Shown here: positions 51,519 through 61,096 of the stretch, piece after piece
Layout: each line of letters opens with the position of its first letter
Numbering within the stretch: position 1 is the first letter of the stretch
Source: Streptomyces sp. AM 2-1-1
GTDB lineage: Bacteria; Actinomycetota; Actinomycetes; Streptomycetales; Streptomycetaceae
Reading direction: 5' to 3'
NCBI RefSeq assembly: GCF_029167645.1
Contig: NZ_CP119147.1
Span: 1,054,001-1,118,000 of the forward strand
Length of the DNA: 64,000 bases
Notes under the pieces: model-generated
Databases searched by the model: none
What the model saw: only the letters and a program-made list of their open reading frames with translations
What the model was told of the DNA's origin: nothing
Translations under genes and position numbers: made by a program

Positions 51519-53048
51519 TCACGTCCATACCGCACCGAGGGCGACGAATCCGCAGATCAAAACGGACAGGATCGCCAGCAGCGGCCAGACGAAGCGGAGA
51601 TACCTGTCGTAGCCGATCTTGGCCAGCGCGACGCCGCCGATGGTGACGGCGGTCGTCGGCACCCAGAGGTTCATCCAGCCGCTCGCCGCCTGCCACGCCG
51701 TCACCACCACCGCGCGGGGGACGCCCGCGAAGTCGGCGAGGGGCGCGAGGATCGGCATGGCGAGGGTCGCGTGCCCGGAAGTGGAGGGGATCAGGAAGGC
51801 GAGGGGCAGGTTGACGATGAACACGACGACGGCGAAGAGCCCGGACGAGACGCCCGACACCACGCCTTCGATGGAGTGCAGCACCGTGTCGGTGATCTGC
51901 GAGTTGTTCATGATGACGGTGACTCCGCGCGCCAGCACGATGACGAGCGCGGGCGAGATGAAGTCCGCCGCGCCCTGTACGAGGGTCGCGCTCAGCCTCT
52001 GCTCGCCGAACCGGGCCACCACGCCCACGACGACTGCCGCGACCAGGAAGAGCGCGGCCAGCTGCGGGAAGGACCAGCCGAGTTCGAAGCCGTACGGCGT
52101 GGCGTCGGCGTCCCCGGTGAGGGCACCGGACCACGGCACCACGGAGAAGATCATGAAAGCGAAGACCACCGCGACCAGGACGAGGATGGCCTGGTGCAGG
52201 CGGGTGAGCGGGGGCGGTTCCCCGGACTCCGCCGCCGACTGCTCGCGGTCGCCGGGCAGGAAGCCGGAGAGGGAGCGGTCGGGGTCCCTGCGGACCCGGG
52301 AGCCGTACCGGACGACGTAGGCGATGGTGACGGCGGTCAGGACGATCCACATGAGCCCGCGCAGCACGATGCCGTCGCCGAGCGAGATGTCGGCGGCGGA
52401 CGAGGCGACGCCGGTGGCGAAGGGGTTGACGGTCGAGCAGAGCACCCCGATGCCGGCGCCGAGGATGATCGTGCCGGTCGCGACCATGCGGTCGTAGCCG
52501 AGGGCGAGCATCAGCGGCACGATCAGTCCGTAGAAGCCGAGTGTCTCCTCGGCGAAGCCCTCCACCGTGCCGAGCAGAGAGAAGACCAGCATGACACCGG
52601 CGATGAGGAGCGCGCCCCGCTCCCGCAGCCGGTGGGCGAGCCGGCCGATGCCGCGGTCGAGCGCTCCGGTGGCGAACACGACGGTGATGAACGCCCCGAT
52701 GGCGATGACGAAGAGGAAGACGCCCGCACTGCCGTAGAGCTCGCCGGCGAGATCCGGTCCGACCTCGCCGGTCTCCGCGTCCCGGATTCCGTACAGGCCG
52801 TTGACGGGCGAGAGGAAGAGGTCGCTGAGCCGGTCGGCGAAGCTCTGGCCGGACGGGACCCGGTGGTAGGTGCCCTGGACCGGCGCACCGGCGGCATCGC
52901 GGTCGTACGCCCCGGAGGGGATGAGGAAGGCGAGCGCCCAGACGGCCAGGGTGACCAGGGCGAGGACGGTGAGGGCGCTCGGGAAGGTGAACTTCTTCTC
53001 GGCCGGGGGCTTCTCGCCACGGTCGGCGCCGCCCGTCATCGTGCTCAT
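51519..53048 (-). CDS. YfcC-family membrane permease
   Basis: A 509-residue polytopic protein with about 12-13 helices. The N-terminal FTFPSALTVLALVTLAVWALAFLIPSGAYDR, then GFAEETLGFYGLIVPLMLALGYD, ITVIMNNSQITDTVLH and FLIPSTSGHATLAMPIL match the YfcC/ArcD-like C4-dicarboxylate/basic-amino-acid transporter family. ATG 53048 overlaps the stop of the M20 remnant by four bases. The original partner peptidase suggests uptake of a peptide or acylated amino acid (inference). Confidence 0.85.
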   Translation of the reverse strand: MSTMTGGADRGEKPPAEKKFTFPSALTVLALVTLAVWALAFLIPSGAYDRDAAGAPVQGTYHRVPSGQSFADRLSDLFLSPVNGLYGIRDAETGEVGPDLAGELYGSAGVFLFVIAIGAFITVVFATGALDRGIGRLAHRLRERGALLIAGVMLVFSLLGTVEGFAEETLGFYGLIVPLMLALGYDRMVATGTIILGAGIGVLCSTVNPFATGVASSAADISLGDGIVLRGLMWIVLTAVTIAYVVRYGSRVRRDPDRSLSGFLPGDREQSAAESGEPPPLTRLHQAILVLVAVVFAFMIFSVVPWSGALTGDADATPYGFELGWSFPQLAALFLVAAVVVGVVARFGEQRLSATLVQGAADFISPALVIVLARGVTVIMNNSQITDTVLHSIEGVVSGVSSGLFAVVVFIVNLPLAFLIPSTSGHATLAMPILAPLADFAGVPRAVVVTAWQAASGWMNLWVPTTAVTIGGVALAKIGYDRYLRFVWPLLAILSVLICGFVALGAVWT

Positions 53049-53395
53049 GCGGCGCCACCGGCGGTGCGGTGTCCGGCCGCGAACTGCCGCGGGAAGGCGG
53101 TTTCGGCGATCACCGCCGAGCGCGGTTCGCAGAAGAGCCCGCGTTCGTTCGGGGCGTGCGGGTCGCACAGGTTGTCCTCGGCGCCCAACAGCAGCACCTC
53201 CGCACCGGGCGCCGCCCGGGCCGGACCGTTCACCAGCGGGATCGAGCCGCCGCTCGCGAGGAAGGCGGGTTCCCGGCCCCAGCCCTCACGCAGCGCGGTG
53301 AGGGCCGTCCGGTGGGCGGGCCCGCCGGCCGTCAGCCGTTCCGGATCGGCGGCGGGAGCGTCCGTCAGCGCGTCGACCCGGGTGCTCAGGTCCAT
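53045..53395 (-). pseudogene. Internally deleted M20 metallopeptidase remnant
   Basis: A frame of about 116 residues. The first 25 residues (MDLSTRVDALTDAPAADPERLT) look like the start of M20 dipeptidases. The rest (REGWGREPAFLASGGSIPLVN..., LLLGAEDNLCDPHAPNE) matches the M20 C-terminus, including the conserved GGSIP and HAPNE motifs. About 330 middle residues, with the metal-binding His, Asp and Glu, are absent. It cannot be an active peptidase. It keeps its start (ATG 53395, AGGA upstream) and the ATGA link to the permease, so it may survive only to translate the permease. Confidence 0.7.
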
Positions 53396-53593
53396 GGTGC
53401 ACATTCCTGTTCCTCATGTACTCGCGTCCGGGGTTCCGGGTCGGGACCGTGCGCGGTCCCGCCGCGTCCGGACACGCCCCAGGGATCAATGGACCACAGG
53501 GCGGACGCTCCCGCGCGTCCGCCGGTCGTCGAACCGGATCGCAGACCGTGGCGGGAGTACGGCGCCGGGCGCCCGCACGCGCCCGGCTGCCCC

Positions 53594-54574
53594 TCAGCCG
53601 CCGAGGACGAGGGTGCGCTGCGCGGAGAAGTCGCCCCACTTCCCGTCCGGCAGTTTGGCCCGGATCTTGACGGAGTGCCTGGTGCCTTCCGGTTCGGTGA
53701 GCGTCAGCTCGTAGGTGGCGCGGCCCTTCGGAGGGGTGCCGCCCCAGACGACGGTCGTGGTGGCCTTCCCGTCGAGGTACAGCTCGTACGCGGGAATCAC
53801 CCCGCCCACCTCGGGCTGGTCCCAGGAGAGCGCGACGGCGTAACTGCCGGGCTTGCCCGAGGTCTCCGTGCGCAGACCGGTGGGGGCGGTACTGGCGGGG
53901 GCGCCGGGAGCGGACGCGGTGGTGACGTCCACGGCCCGGCTGTCGGCCGAGGACTTGTCGGAGGCGTCGCGGGCGCGGACCGTGAAGGTGTAGACCGTGC
54001 CGGGGCGCAGACCGGTCAGCCGCGCGCTGGTCACGGTGGCGGAGACGCTGTGGATACGGGAGTCCTCCTGGTAGACGTCGTAGGAGGTGACGCCTATGTC
54101 GTCCGTGGCGGCCGTCCACGACAGGGTCACACCGTCGGTGCCGACCCCGGTGGCGCGCGGTGGTCCGGGGACCGTGGGTGCGTCCCGGTCGTCGGGCGGG
54201 GTGGGCTGGGTGGTGACCGGCACCCCGGGTCCGGGGCCGGAGAGGTTTCCGGCCGCGTCCCGGGCGCGGACGGTGAAGGCGTACGCCGTGGATGCGGTCA
54301 GCCCGTCGACGTCGATCATGCGTTTCGCGGCGGGGACGGTCCTGACCCGGGTTCCCTCGCGGTAGATCTCGTACCCGGCGACCGCCGTGTCGTCCGAGGA
54401 CGGTTCCCACATGACGTGCACGGAGGTGGAACTGCTCGCTTGCGCGGTCACGCCCTGCGGGGTGGTGGGCGCCGTGGTGTCGGTGGCCTCCGCAGAGCCG
54501 CCGCAGCCGGCGAGGAGGCCGAGGAGGAGTGGGGCGGCACAGGTCGACACGACGCGCGTGGGGGGACGTTGCAC
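53594..54574 (-). CDS. Lipoprotein with three fibronectin type III domains
   Basis: A 326-residue protein. The signal peptide ends in LLAGC (Cys24), so it is lipid-anchored. Three FnIII domains run at about 35-122, 133-222 and 229-324. They have GYEIYREG / SYDVYQEDS / AYELYLDG and AYAFTVRARDAAGN / YTFTVRARDASDK signatures. There is no catalytic module, although FnIII linkers usually join hydrolases. It may serve as a cell-surface spacer. GTG 54574 starts the frame. Confidence 0.82.
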   Translation of the reverse strand: MQRPPTRVVSTCAAPLLLGLLAGCGGSAEATDTTAPTTPQGVTAQASSSTSVHVMWEPSSDDTAVAGYEIYREGTRVRTVPAAKRMIDVDGLTASTAYAFTVRARDAAGNLSGPGPGVPVTTQPTPPDDRDAPTVPGPPRATGVGTDGVTLSWTAATDDIGVTSYDVYQEDSRIHSVSATVTSARLTGLRPGTVYTFTVRARDASDKSSADSRAVDVTTASAPGAPASTAPTGLRTETSGKPGSYAVALSWDQPEVGGVIPAYELYLDGKATTTVVWGGTPPKGRATYELTLTEPEGTRHSVKIRAKLPDGKWGDFSAQRTLVLGG

Positions 54575-54738
54575 GGTGCTGCCGCCTTTCGTCGGGGCAT
54601 TGGTCCAGACCTGTATGGCACGGCGGGCGGGCGGATCACAAGAGGGGTGCGCGGATCGTTCCGCAATGTGCCGGTGTGCCCCGCGGCCGACCGGCGCCCG
54701 GGCACCGGCACGTGATCGTGGAGCCCGGGAATCGGGGC

Positions 54739-54798
54739 GAAGCGCGGCGGGGCCCGGAACGCCGGTCCCGGAGCCGGCCCGGAACCCCGCCGCGCTTC
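54739..54798 (-). terminator. 14-bp-stem terminator of small secreted protein gene
   Basis: GAAGCGCGGCGGGG (54739-54752) pairs perfectly with CCCCGCCGCGCTTC (54785-54798). It lies 12 bp after the stop of the secreted protein gene; the 32-base loop has its own CCGG/CCGG pairing. Confidence 0.65.
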
Positions 54799-54809
54799 CT
54801 CCGGGCCCG

Positions 54810-55244
54810 TCAGCAGGCGATGGCGTACCAGACCGGGGTCCAGTTGACCGTCGTCGACTGGTAGGCGGTCGAGGAGAACAGGTAGTTCTGGTTCTTGTCG
54901 TAGAAGTAGGCCACGGTCCCCGGGGTCTGGTTGTTGACGAGGGCGCCGTTCCCGGTCAGGTTCGGGAGTTGGTAGAGGGTGTTGCACTTGGTGTAGGCGA
55001 AGCTGTTGCCGTTGGCTCCCTGTCCGCACACGTAGGTGTAGGAACAGGAGAGCGCGGCGGCGGCGGACTTCACCGCGGCGGGTGACTCCACCGCCCGCTG
55101 CCGGGCACCTGCCAGCGCCTGGGCCGCGAGGGCGGATTCGTCCGGCCGGGCGGACGCCGACGCCGGCCCCGTCAGCCCGAACAGCGAACCGGCGACGAGC
55201 GTCGCGGCGGCCGTCAGGGTGGCGGCGGTCTTCCGTACTGCCAT
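54810..55244 (-). CDS. Small secreted protein of unknown function
   Basis: A 144-residue protein with a signal peptide (about 1-32, ASASA end), an Ala-rich propeptide-like segment (33-65), and a compact C-terminal part with four cysteines (SCSYTYVC, KCNTL, final C). The final Cys at the C-terminus and paired Cys suggest two disulfides. NKNQNYLFSSTAYQSTTVNW is rich in Asn/Ser/Thr. No family is assigned. ATG 55244 has AGGAGA upstream. Confidence 0.7.
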   Translation of the reverse strand: MAVRKTAATLTAAATLVAGSLFGLTGPASASARPDESALAAQALAGARQRAVESPAAVKSAAAALSCSYTYVCGQGANGNSFAYTKCNTLYQLPNLTGNGALVNNQTPGTVAYFYDKNQNYLFSSTAYQSTTVNWTPVWYAIAC

Positions 55245-55467
55245 GAGCGGTCTCCTGGATCTCCCGCCCCGGAGAGAGACGGGTACGAGGTGGTTTCGGC
55301 CCCCGGCGCCTCGTCGGCCAAGGCCGGGAGCCACCCGGGGGCGACGCGAGACCTACCCGCCGCTCCCCATGGTAACCATGAGTGACAAAGAGGTCACTCA
55401 AAGGAGTCGCGCGCACCGCGCGAGCCACCGTCCCCTCATCGTGTGAGCCGGGACCCGGCCGACGAAG

Positions 55468-56948
<1,481 letters not shown>

Positions 56949-56989
56949 GGGTCCGGTCCAAGGGCCGGTCGAAGGCTGTCCGCGTGTGT

Positions 56990-57028
56990 GCGGGAGGGGC
57001 CCGGCGTGTTCCGCCGGGCCCCTCCCGC
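56990..57028. terminator. 17-bp perfect-stem bidirectional terminator
   Basis: GCGGGAGGGGCCCGGCG (56990-57006) pairs perfectly with its complement at 57012-57028 around a 5-base TGTTC loop. It lies between the convergent argG and hydrolase genes, 42 bp from one stop and 21 bp from the other. Confidence 0.85.
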
Positions 57029-57048
57029 GTGCTCTCCCCCGCGCCGGG

Positions 57049-57732
57049 TCAGCTGGTGAAGAACTCGCTGATCTGCTGGGCGACCTGGTCCGCACGCGTC
57101 TCGTGCATCCGGTGGCCGCCGGGCACGGTGATCAGGCGGCAGTCGGGGATGCGCGACGCCACCTCCGGCAGGAGTGCCTGCGGCAGGGTGCTCTCGGGCC
57201 CGCCCGCGATGATCATGGTGGGCGCGACGATCTCACCCAGCCCTTCGGCCCACTCCGGATCCGGATCGGCCAGCTGGGCGTGGACGGCCGGTACGGCGTT
57301 CTCGTCGTAGTCGACCGGTCCCTCCGCCCGTCCGGCCGGCCCAGGGTCCCCGGGGAAGGGCGCGGGCATCTCCACCAGCACGAGCCGCTCGACCCGGTCG
57401 GCGTGCTCCTGGGCCAGCAGCAGGGCGACGGTGCCGCCCATGCCGTGGCCCACCAGTCCGACCCGGTCGAGCTCGCACTCGTCGAGGAAGCCGACCACGT
57501 CGTCCCGCATCTGCTCGAATGCGTACTCGTCCGGCCAGTCGCTCTCACCGTGCCCGCGCAGATCGAGGGCGTACACCCGCCACTCGGCGCCGAGCAGCGT
57601 CCCGGCGGCCTCCCAGTCGGCGGACGAACCGCCGAGACCGTGCAGGAGAACGACCGGCGAACCGTACTGGTCTCCCCAGGCCCGGTACGCCAGCCGCACG
57701 TCGCCCACATCCACAACAGACTGATCTTCCAT
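57049..57732 (-). CDS. Alpha/beta-hydrolase-fold protein lacking the catalytic serine
   Basis: A 227-residue protein. VVLLHGLGGSS gives the oxyanion loop and VYALDLRGHGESDWP the second family block. The nucleophile elbow should be GxSxG but reads G-H-G-M-G (residues 95-99), so Gly97 replaces serine. The acid (about Glu180, GGPES) and His207 (GGHRMH) are kept. The cap region is short. The hydrolytic mechanism is therefore lost or altered, unless Gly97 is a mutation or sequencing error (AGC to GGC, one base). GTG or ATG start: ATG 57732 fits. Confidence 0.85.
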   Translation of the reverse strand: MEDQSVVDVGDVRLAYRAWGDQYGSPVVLLHGLGGSSADWEAAGTLLGAEWRVYALDLRGHGESDWPDEYAFEQMRDDVVGFLDECELDRVGLVGHGMGGTVALLLAQEHADRVERLVLVEMPAPFPGDPGPAGRAEGPVDYDENAVPAVHAQLADPDPEWAEGLGEIVAPTMIIAGGPESTLPQALLPEVASRIPDCRLITVPGGHRMHETRADQVAQQISEFFTS

Positions 57733-57796
57733 ACCCTGACGCTACAGCCGGTGGCCTGGGTCGAACGCCCTCGCCCCGGCCTGGCAGGCTTGGGGG

Positions 57797-58621
57797 GTGA
57801 ACCGCACCGCCAGGGCCGCCGCCCGCCGCCTCCTTCCGTACGCCGCCTCCGCCCTGCTGGCCGCCACGCTGCTGACCGGATGCTCCGGCGCGGGCGAGGA
57901 ACCCGAGAAGGGGCTAGACGACCCGGCGAAGAAGCAGATCGCCATGGAGCTGGTCTCCAGCGCCGAGAACTCCACCCTGGACTGGCGGGGCCAGTACGCG
58001 TACATCGAGGACATCCACGACGGTCGCGGTTACACCGGCGGCATCATCGGCTTCTGCTCCGGCACCGGGGACATGCTCGACGTGGTGGAGCGGTACACGG
58101 GGACGCGCCCCGGCAACGCCCTCGCCCGCTTCCTCCCCGCCCTGCGGGCGGTCGACGGCACGCCCTCGCACGCCGGGCTCGGCACACCGTTCACCACGGC
58201 GTGGACCGCCGCCGCGAAGGACTCCGCCTTCCGCGCCGCGCAGGACGCGGTACTGGACGAGGGGTACTTCGGCCCGGCGGTGGACCGGGCCGAGAAGGAC
58301 GGACTCAGCGCCCTGGGCCAGTTCATCTACTACGACGCGTACGTGATGCACGGCGCCGGCGACACCGAGGGCACGGTCGGCTTCAGCAGTATCCGCCGCA
58401 AGGCGCTGGCCGCCGCCGACTCCCCGGCCGGGGGCGGCGACGAGGAGGAGTACCTCAACGCCTTCCTCGACGCCCGGGTCGCCGCCATCGGCAAGGAGCC
58501 CTCGCACACCGACACCAGCCGCGTCGAGACCGCCCAACGCCGCTTCGTACGCGAGGGGAAGCTCCAACTGGAGACCCCGCTGCGGTGGAAGGTCTACGGG
58601 GAGAGCTTCCGGATCGACTGA
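57797..58621 (+). CDS. GH46 chitosanase, lipoprotein form
   Basis: A 274-residue protein. The signal peptide ends in LLTGC (Cys29), so it is lipid-anchored to the membrane. The GH46 domain (about 40-272) keeps the catalytic pair Glu57 (SSAENS) and Asp75 (DGRGYTGGIIGFCSGTGDM), with the 18-residue spacing found in Streptomyces N174 chitosanase. It endo-hydrolyses chitosan. GTG 57797 lacks a well-placed ribosome site. A secreted paralogue is encoded at 60150-61082. Confidence 0.9.
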   Translation: MNRTARAAARRLLPYAASALLAATLLTGCSGAGEEPEKGLDDPAKKQIAMELVSSAENSTLDWRGQYAYIEDIHDGRGYTGGIIGFCSGTGDMLDVVERYTGTRPGNALARFLPALRAVDGTPSHAGLGTPFTTAWTAAAKDSAFRAAQDAVLDEGYFGPAVDRAEKDGLSALGQFIYYDAYVMHGAGDTEGTVGFSSIRRKALAAADSPAGGGDEEEYLNAFLDARVAAIGKEPSHTDTSRVETAQRRFVREGKLQLETPLRWKVYGESFRID

Positions 58622-58690
58622 GGCGGTGCTTCTGGGTCCCGGTCCGTGACGAGGCCGGTCAGGGCTCCGGGCACCCCTTACTCTGCTGCG

Positions 58691-58987
58691 ATGACGGACA
58701 CCGAGCTGATCGTCGACCTGCGCGGCCGGCCGATCGGGACACTCGACGACTTCTGGGACGCGGTGAGCGGGCCGTGCGGGCTGCCGGAGTGGTTCGGCCG
58801 GAACCTGGACGCCTGGTCGGACACGATCGGAACCCGGGGGATCTCCGGGGTGATCGACAGCCACGACACCCTGACCGTGCACGTCGACCGGGAAGGGCTC
58901 TTCGACGGGAGCCGGCCGCAGGCCGATGCCCTGGCCGGCATCTTCGACGGAGAGCGCAACCGTCTCGTCGTGCATGCCCCGGCCTGA
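58691..58987 (+). CDS. Barstar-family ribonuclease inhibitor
   Basis: A 98-residue protein with the barstar fold. LDDFWDAVSGPCGLPEWFGRNLDAWSDTI is the barnase-binding helix-loop, and the final strand has GERNRLVVHA. Barstar protects its host from a cognate ribonuclease. No barnase-like toxin gene is within the window, so it is an orphan antitoxin here. It lies 70 bp after the chitosanase on the same strand. ATG 58691 has no strong ribosome site, and the next gene starts 127 bp later. Confidence 0.87.
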   Translation: MTDTELIVDLRGRPIGTLDDFWDAVSGPCGLPEWFGRNLDAWSDTIGTRGISGVIDSHDTLTVHVDREGLFDGSRPQADALAGIFDGERNRLVVHAPA

Positions 58988-59113
58988 CGGGCGGACCGGC
59001 GTCGGAGCCGGCCCGGCCGTGCGACGGGCCGGCGTTCCCGGCGCCCTCGGTGCGGCGGCGCCCCGCGTCTTCTTGACCCTCACACCGTGTCAGACGGTGG
59101 ACTCGGAGCCATC

Positions 59114-59935
59114 ATGTTCATCATCGGAGACTTCGCCAGGCACGGCCACGTGTCGGTCCGGATGCTGCGCCACTACGACGCGACCGGGCTGCTGCGCCCG
59201 GCCCACGTCGACCCGTCCAGCGGCTACCGCCACTACAGCGCCGGCCAACTCGCCCGGCTCAACAGGATCATCGCGCTGAAGGACCTCGGGTTCACCCTCC
59301 AGCAGGTCCGGGACATCGTGGACGAGAGGGTCGGCGCGGAGGAACTGCGCGGGATGCTGCGGCTGCGGCGGACCGAACTCCGCACCGCGGTGGCGGCCGC
59401 GGAAGCACGGCTGGTCCAGGTCGAGGCGAGGCTCCGGGCGATCGAGAGCGAGGGGCACATGCCCACGAACGACGTTGTCATCAAGAGCGTTCCGGCCATC
59501 AGGGTGGCGGAGCTGACCGCGACGGCGGACAGCTACGGTCCCCAGGACATCGGGCCGGTCATCGGGCCGCTCTACGAGGAGTTGTTCCGGCGCCTGGGTG
59601 CGGCGGACGTCACCCCCACGGGCCCCGGTGTGGCCTTGTACGAGGAGGCTCCGGAGGGCGGTGGCAGGATCACCGTCCATGCCGCGGTCCAGGTCTCCGT
59701 CCCGCTCCGGGACGCTCCCTTCCGCGTTCTCGACCTGCCCTCCCACGACCGGGTGGCGACCATCGTGCACCGCGGCCCGATGGACACGGTGCTCCCCACC
59801 GCCCAGACCCTTGCCCGCTGGATCGACGCCCACGGCTACCGGGCGACCGGGCACCCCCGCGAGGTCACCCTGGAGTGCCCCGAGAACCGCGACCACTGGG
59901 TCACCGAACTGCAGACGCCGGTGACCCGGGCCTGA
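59114..59935 (+). CDS. MerR-family regulator with GyrI-like effector-binding domain
   Basis: A 273-residue protein. The MerR winged helix (about 1-70) has FIIGDFARHGHVSVRMLRHYDATGLLRP, then HYSAGQLARLNRIIALKDLGF. A long coiled-coil dimer helix (about 75-115) precedes a GyrI-like domain (about 120-273) with AIRVAELT and VATIVHRGPMD. It probably senses a hydrophobic or toxic small molecule, as BmrR-like proteins do. ATG 59114 is chosen over 59087 because GGAG precedes it. The target operon is not obvious. Confidence 0.88.
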   Translation: MFIIGDFARHGHVSVRMLRHYDATGLLRPAHVDPSSGYRHYSAGQLARLNRIIALKDLGFTLQQVRDIVDERVGAEELRGMLRLRRTELRTAVAAAEARLVQVEARLRAIESEGHMPTNDVVIKSVPAIRVAELTATADSYGPQDIGPVIGPLYEELFRRLGAADVTPTGPGVALYEEAPEGGGRITVHAAVQVSVPLRDAPFRVLDLPSHDRVATIVHRGPMDTVLPTAQTLARWIDAHGYRATGHPREVTLECPENRDHWVTELQTPVTRA

Positions 59936-60149
59936 CGAGCGCACCCCGCACCCCGCGGGACCTGGCCGGAGCCCCCTACCGCGCGGTACGGGGCTCTGCC
60001 CGCACTTCCGGCGCCCCGGTACCGGTCGCTCTGGTCCGAGCGGGTGACGCGGCGGTCCGTGCCGGGGCCGGGCGGCAACCGGGCCGTGAAAGGCCTGATA
60101 GGAAGCTCGCGGCAGAGCAGACGATCCACATGTCTCCGTTGGAGGACAG

Positions 60150-61082
60150 GTGCCCCACGCCCGGTTCGACGCAGTCCGACGTGCTCGCGGAGATTCCCGT
60201 GGACCCGGCACTCCGGCCGGACCCGCCGGAATCGGGTGGAGCCTCGTCCCGGCCGTCGCCGTGGCGACCGCCCTCGGACTCGCCCTCGCCACCGTCCCGT
60301 GCGCCGCCCTGGCCGATTCCCCCTCCCGCGGGGTGTCTCCCGGCGGCCGGGCCTCCCGGACCGTCGCGGCGGTCGGACTGGACGACCCGGCGAAGAAGGA
60401 GATCGCCATGCAGGTGGTCTCCAGCGCGGAGAACTCGTCGCTGGAATGGCGGGACCAGTACCGGTACATCGAGGACATCGGCGACGGCCGCGGTTACACC
60501 GCAGGCATCGTCGGCTTCTGCTCCGGCACCGGCGACATGCTGGGGGTCGTCGAGCTCTACACCGAGCGCGCCCCGGGCAACCTCCTCGCACCCTTCCTGC
60601 CCGCGCTGCGTGAGGTCGACGGCACCGACTCGCACCGGGGTCTCGGCTCCCGGTTCACCGCGGCCTGGGAGAAGGCCGCGGTGAACGACCCCGTCTTCCG
60701 TGAGGTGCAGGACGACGAGCGGGACCGGGTGTACTTCGACCCGGCGGTCGAGCAGGCGAAGGCCGACGGGCTGGGCACTCTGGGCCAGTTCGCGTACTTC
60801 GACGCGCTCGTCATGCACGGCGGGGGCGACGACGGCGCGAGCTTCGGCGCCATCCGCCGACGCGCCCTCGCCTCCGCCCACCTGCCGTCGCGGGGCGGCG
60901 ACGAGACGGTGTACCTGCACGCGTACCTCGACGCGCGGGTGTGGGCCATGCGGCAGGAGGCCGCCCACTCGGACACCAGCCGGGTCGACACCGCCCAGCG
61001 GGTCTTCCTGCGGAACGGCAACCTCCGGCTGAACCCCCCGCTCGACTGGCGGGTGTACGGGGACAGTTACCACATCGGCTGA
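60150..61082 (+). CDS. GH46 chitosanase, secreted form
   Basis: A 310-residue protein. The N-terminus is long (arginine-rich, then a hydrophobic stretch at about 30-55, ending ALA), typical of secreted enzymes. RR at about 10-11 leaves Tat export possible but unproven. The GH46 domain (about 76-308) keeps Glu94 (SSAENS) and Asp112 (DGRGYTAGIVGFCSGTGDM), 18 residues apart as in the paralogue at 57797. It cleaves extracellular chitosan. GTG 60150 has GGAGGACAG directly upstream. Confidence 0.92.
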   Translation: MPHARFDAVRRARGDSRGPGTPAGPAGIGWSLVPAVAVATALGLALATVPCAALADSPSRGVSPGGRASRTVAAVGLDDPAKKEIAMQVVSSAENSSLEWRDQYRYIEDIGDGRGYTAGIVGFCSGTGDMLGVVELYTERAPGNLLAPFLPALREVDGTDSHRGLGSRFTAAWEKAAVNDPVFREVQDDERDRVYFDPAVEQAKADGLGTLGQFAYFDALVMHGGGDDGASFGAIRRRALASAHLPSRGGDETVYLHAYLDARVWAMRQEAAHSDTSRVDTAQRVFLRNGNLRLNPPLDWRVYGDSYHIG

Positions 61083-61096
61083 GGACCGGCCACGGT

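Noticed and set aside
57733-60149. DasR (dre) sites before the chitosanase genes
   Set aside because: No sequence close to the 16-bp ACTGGTCTAGACCAGT-type consensus was seen by eye in either upstream region.
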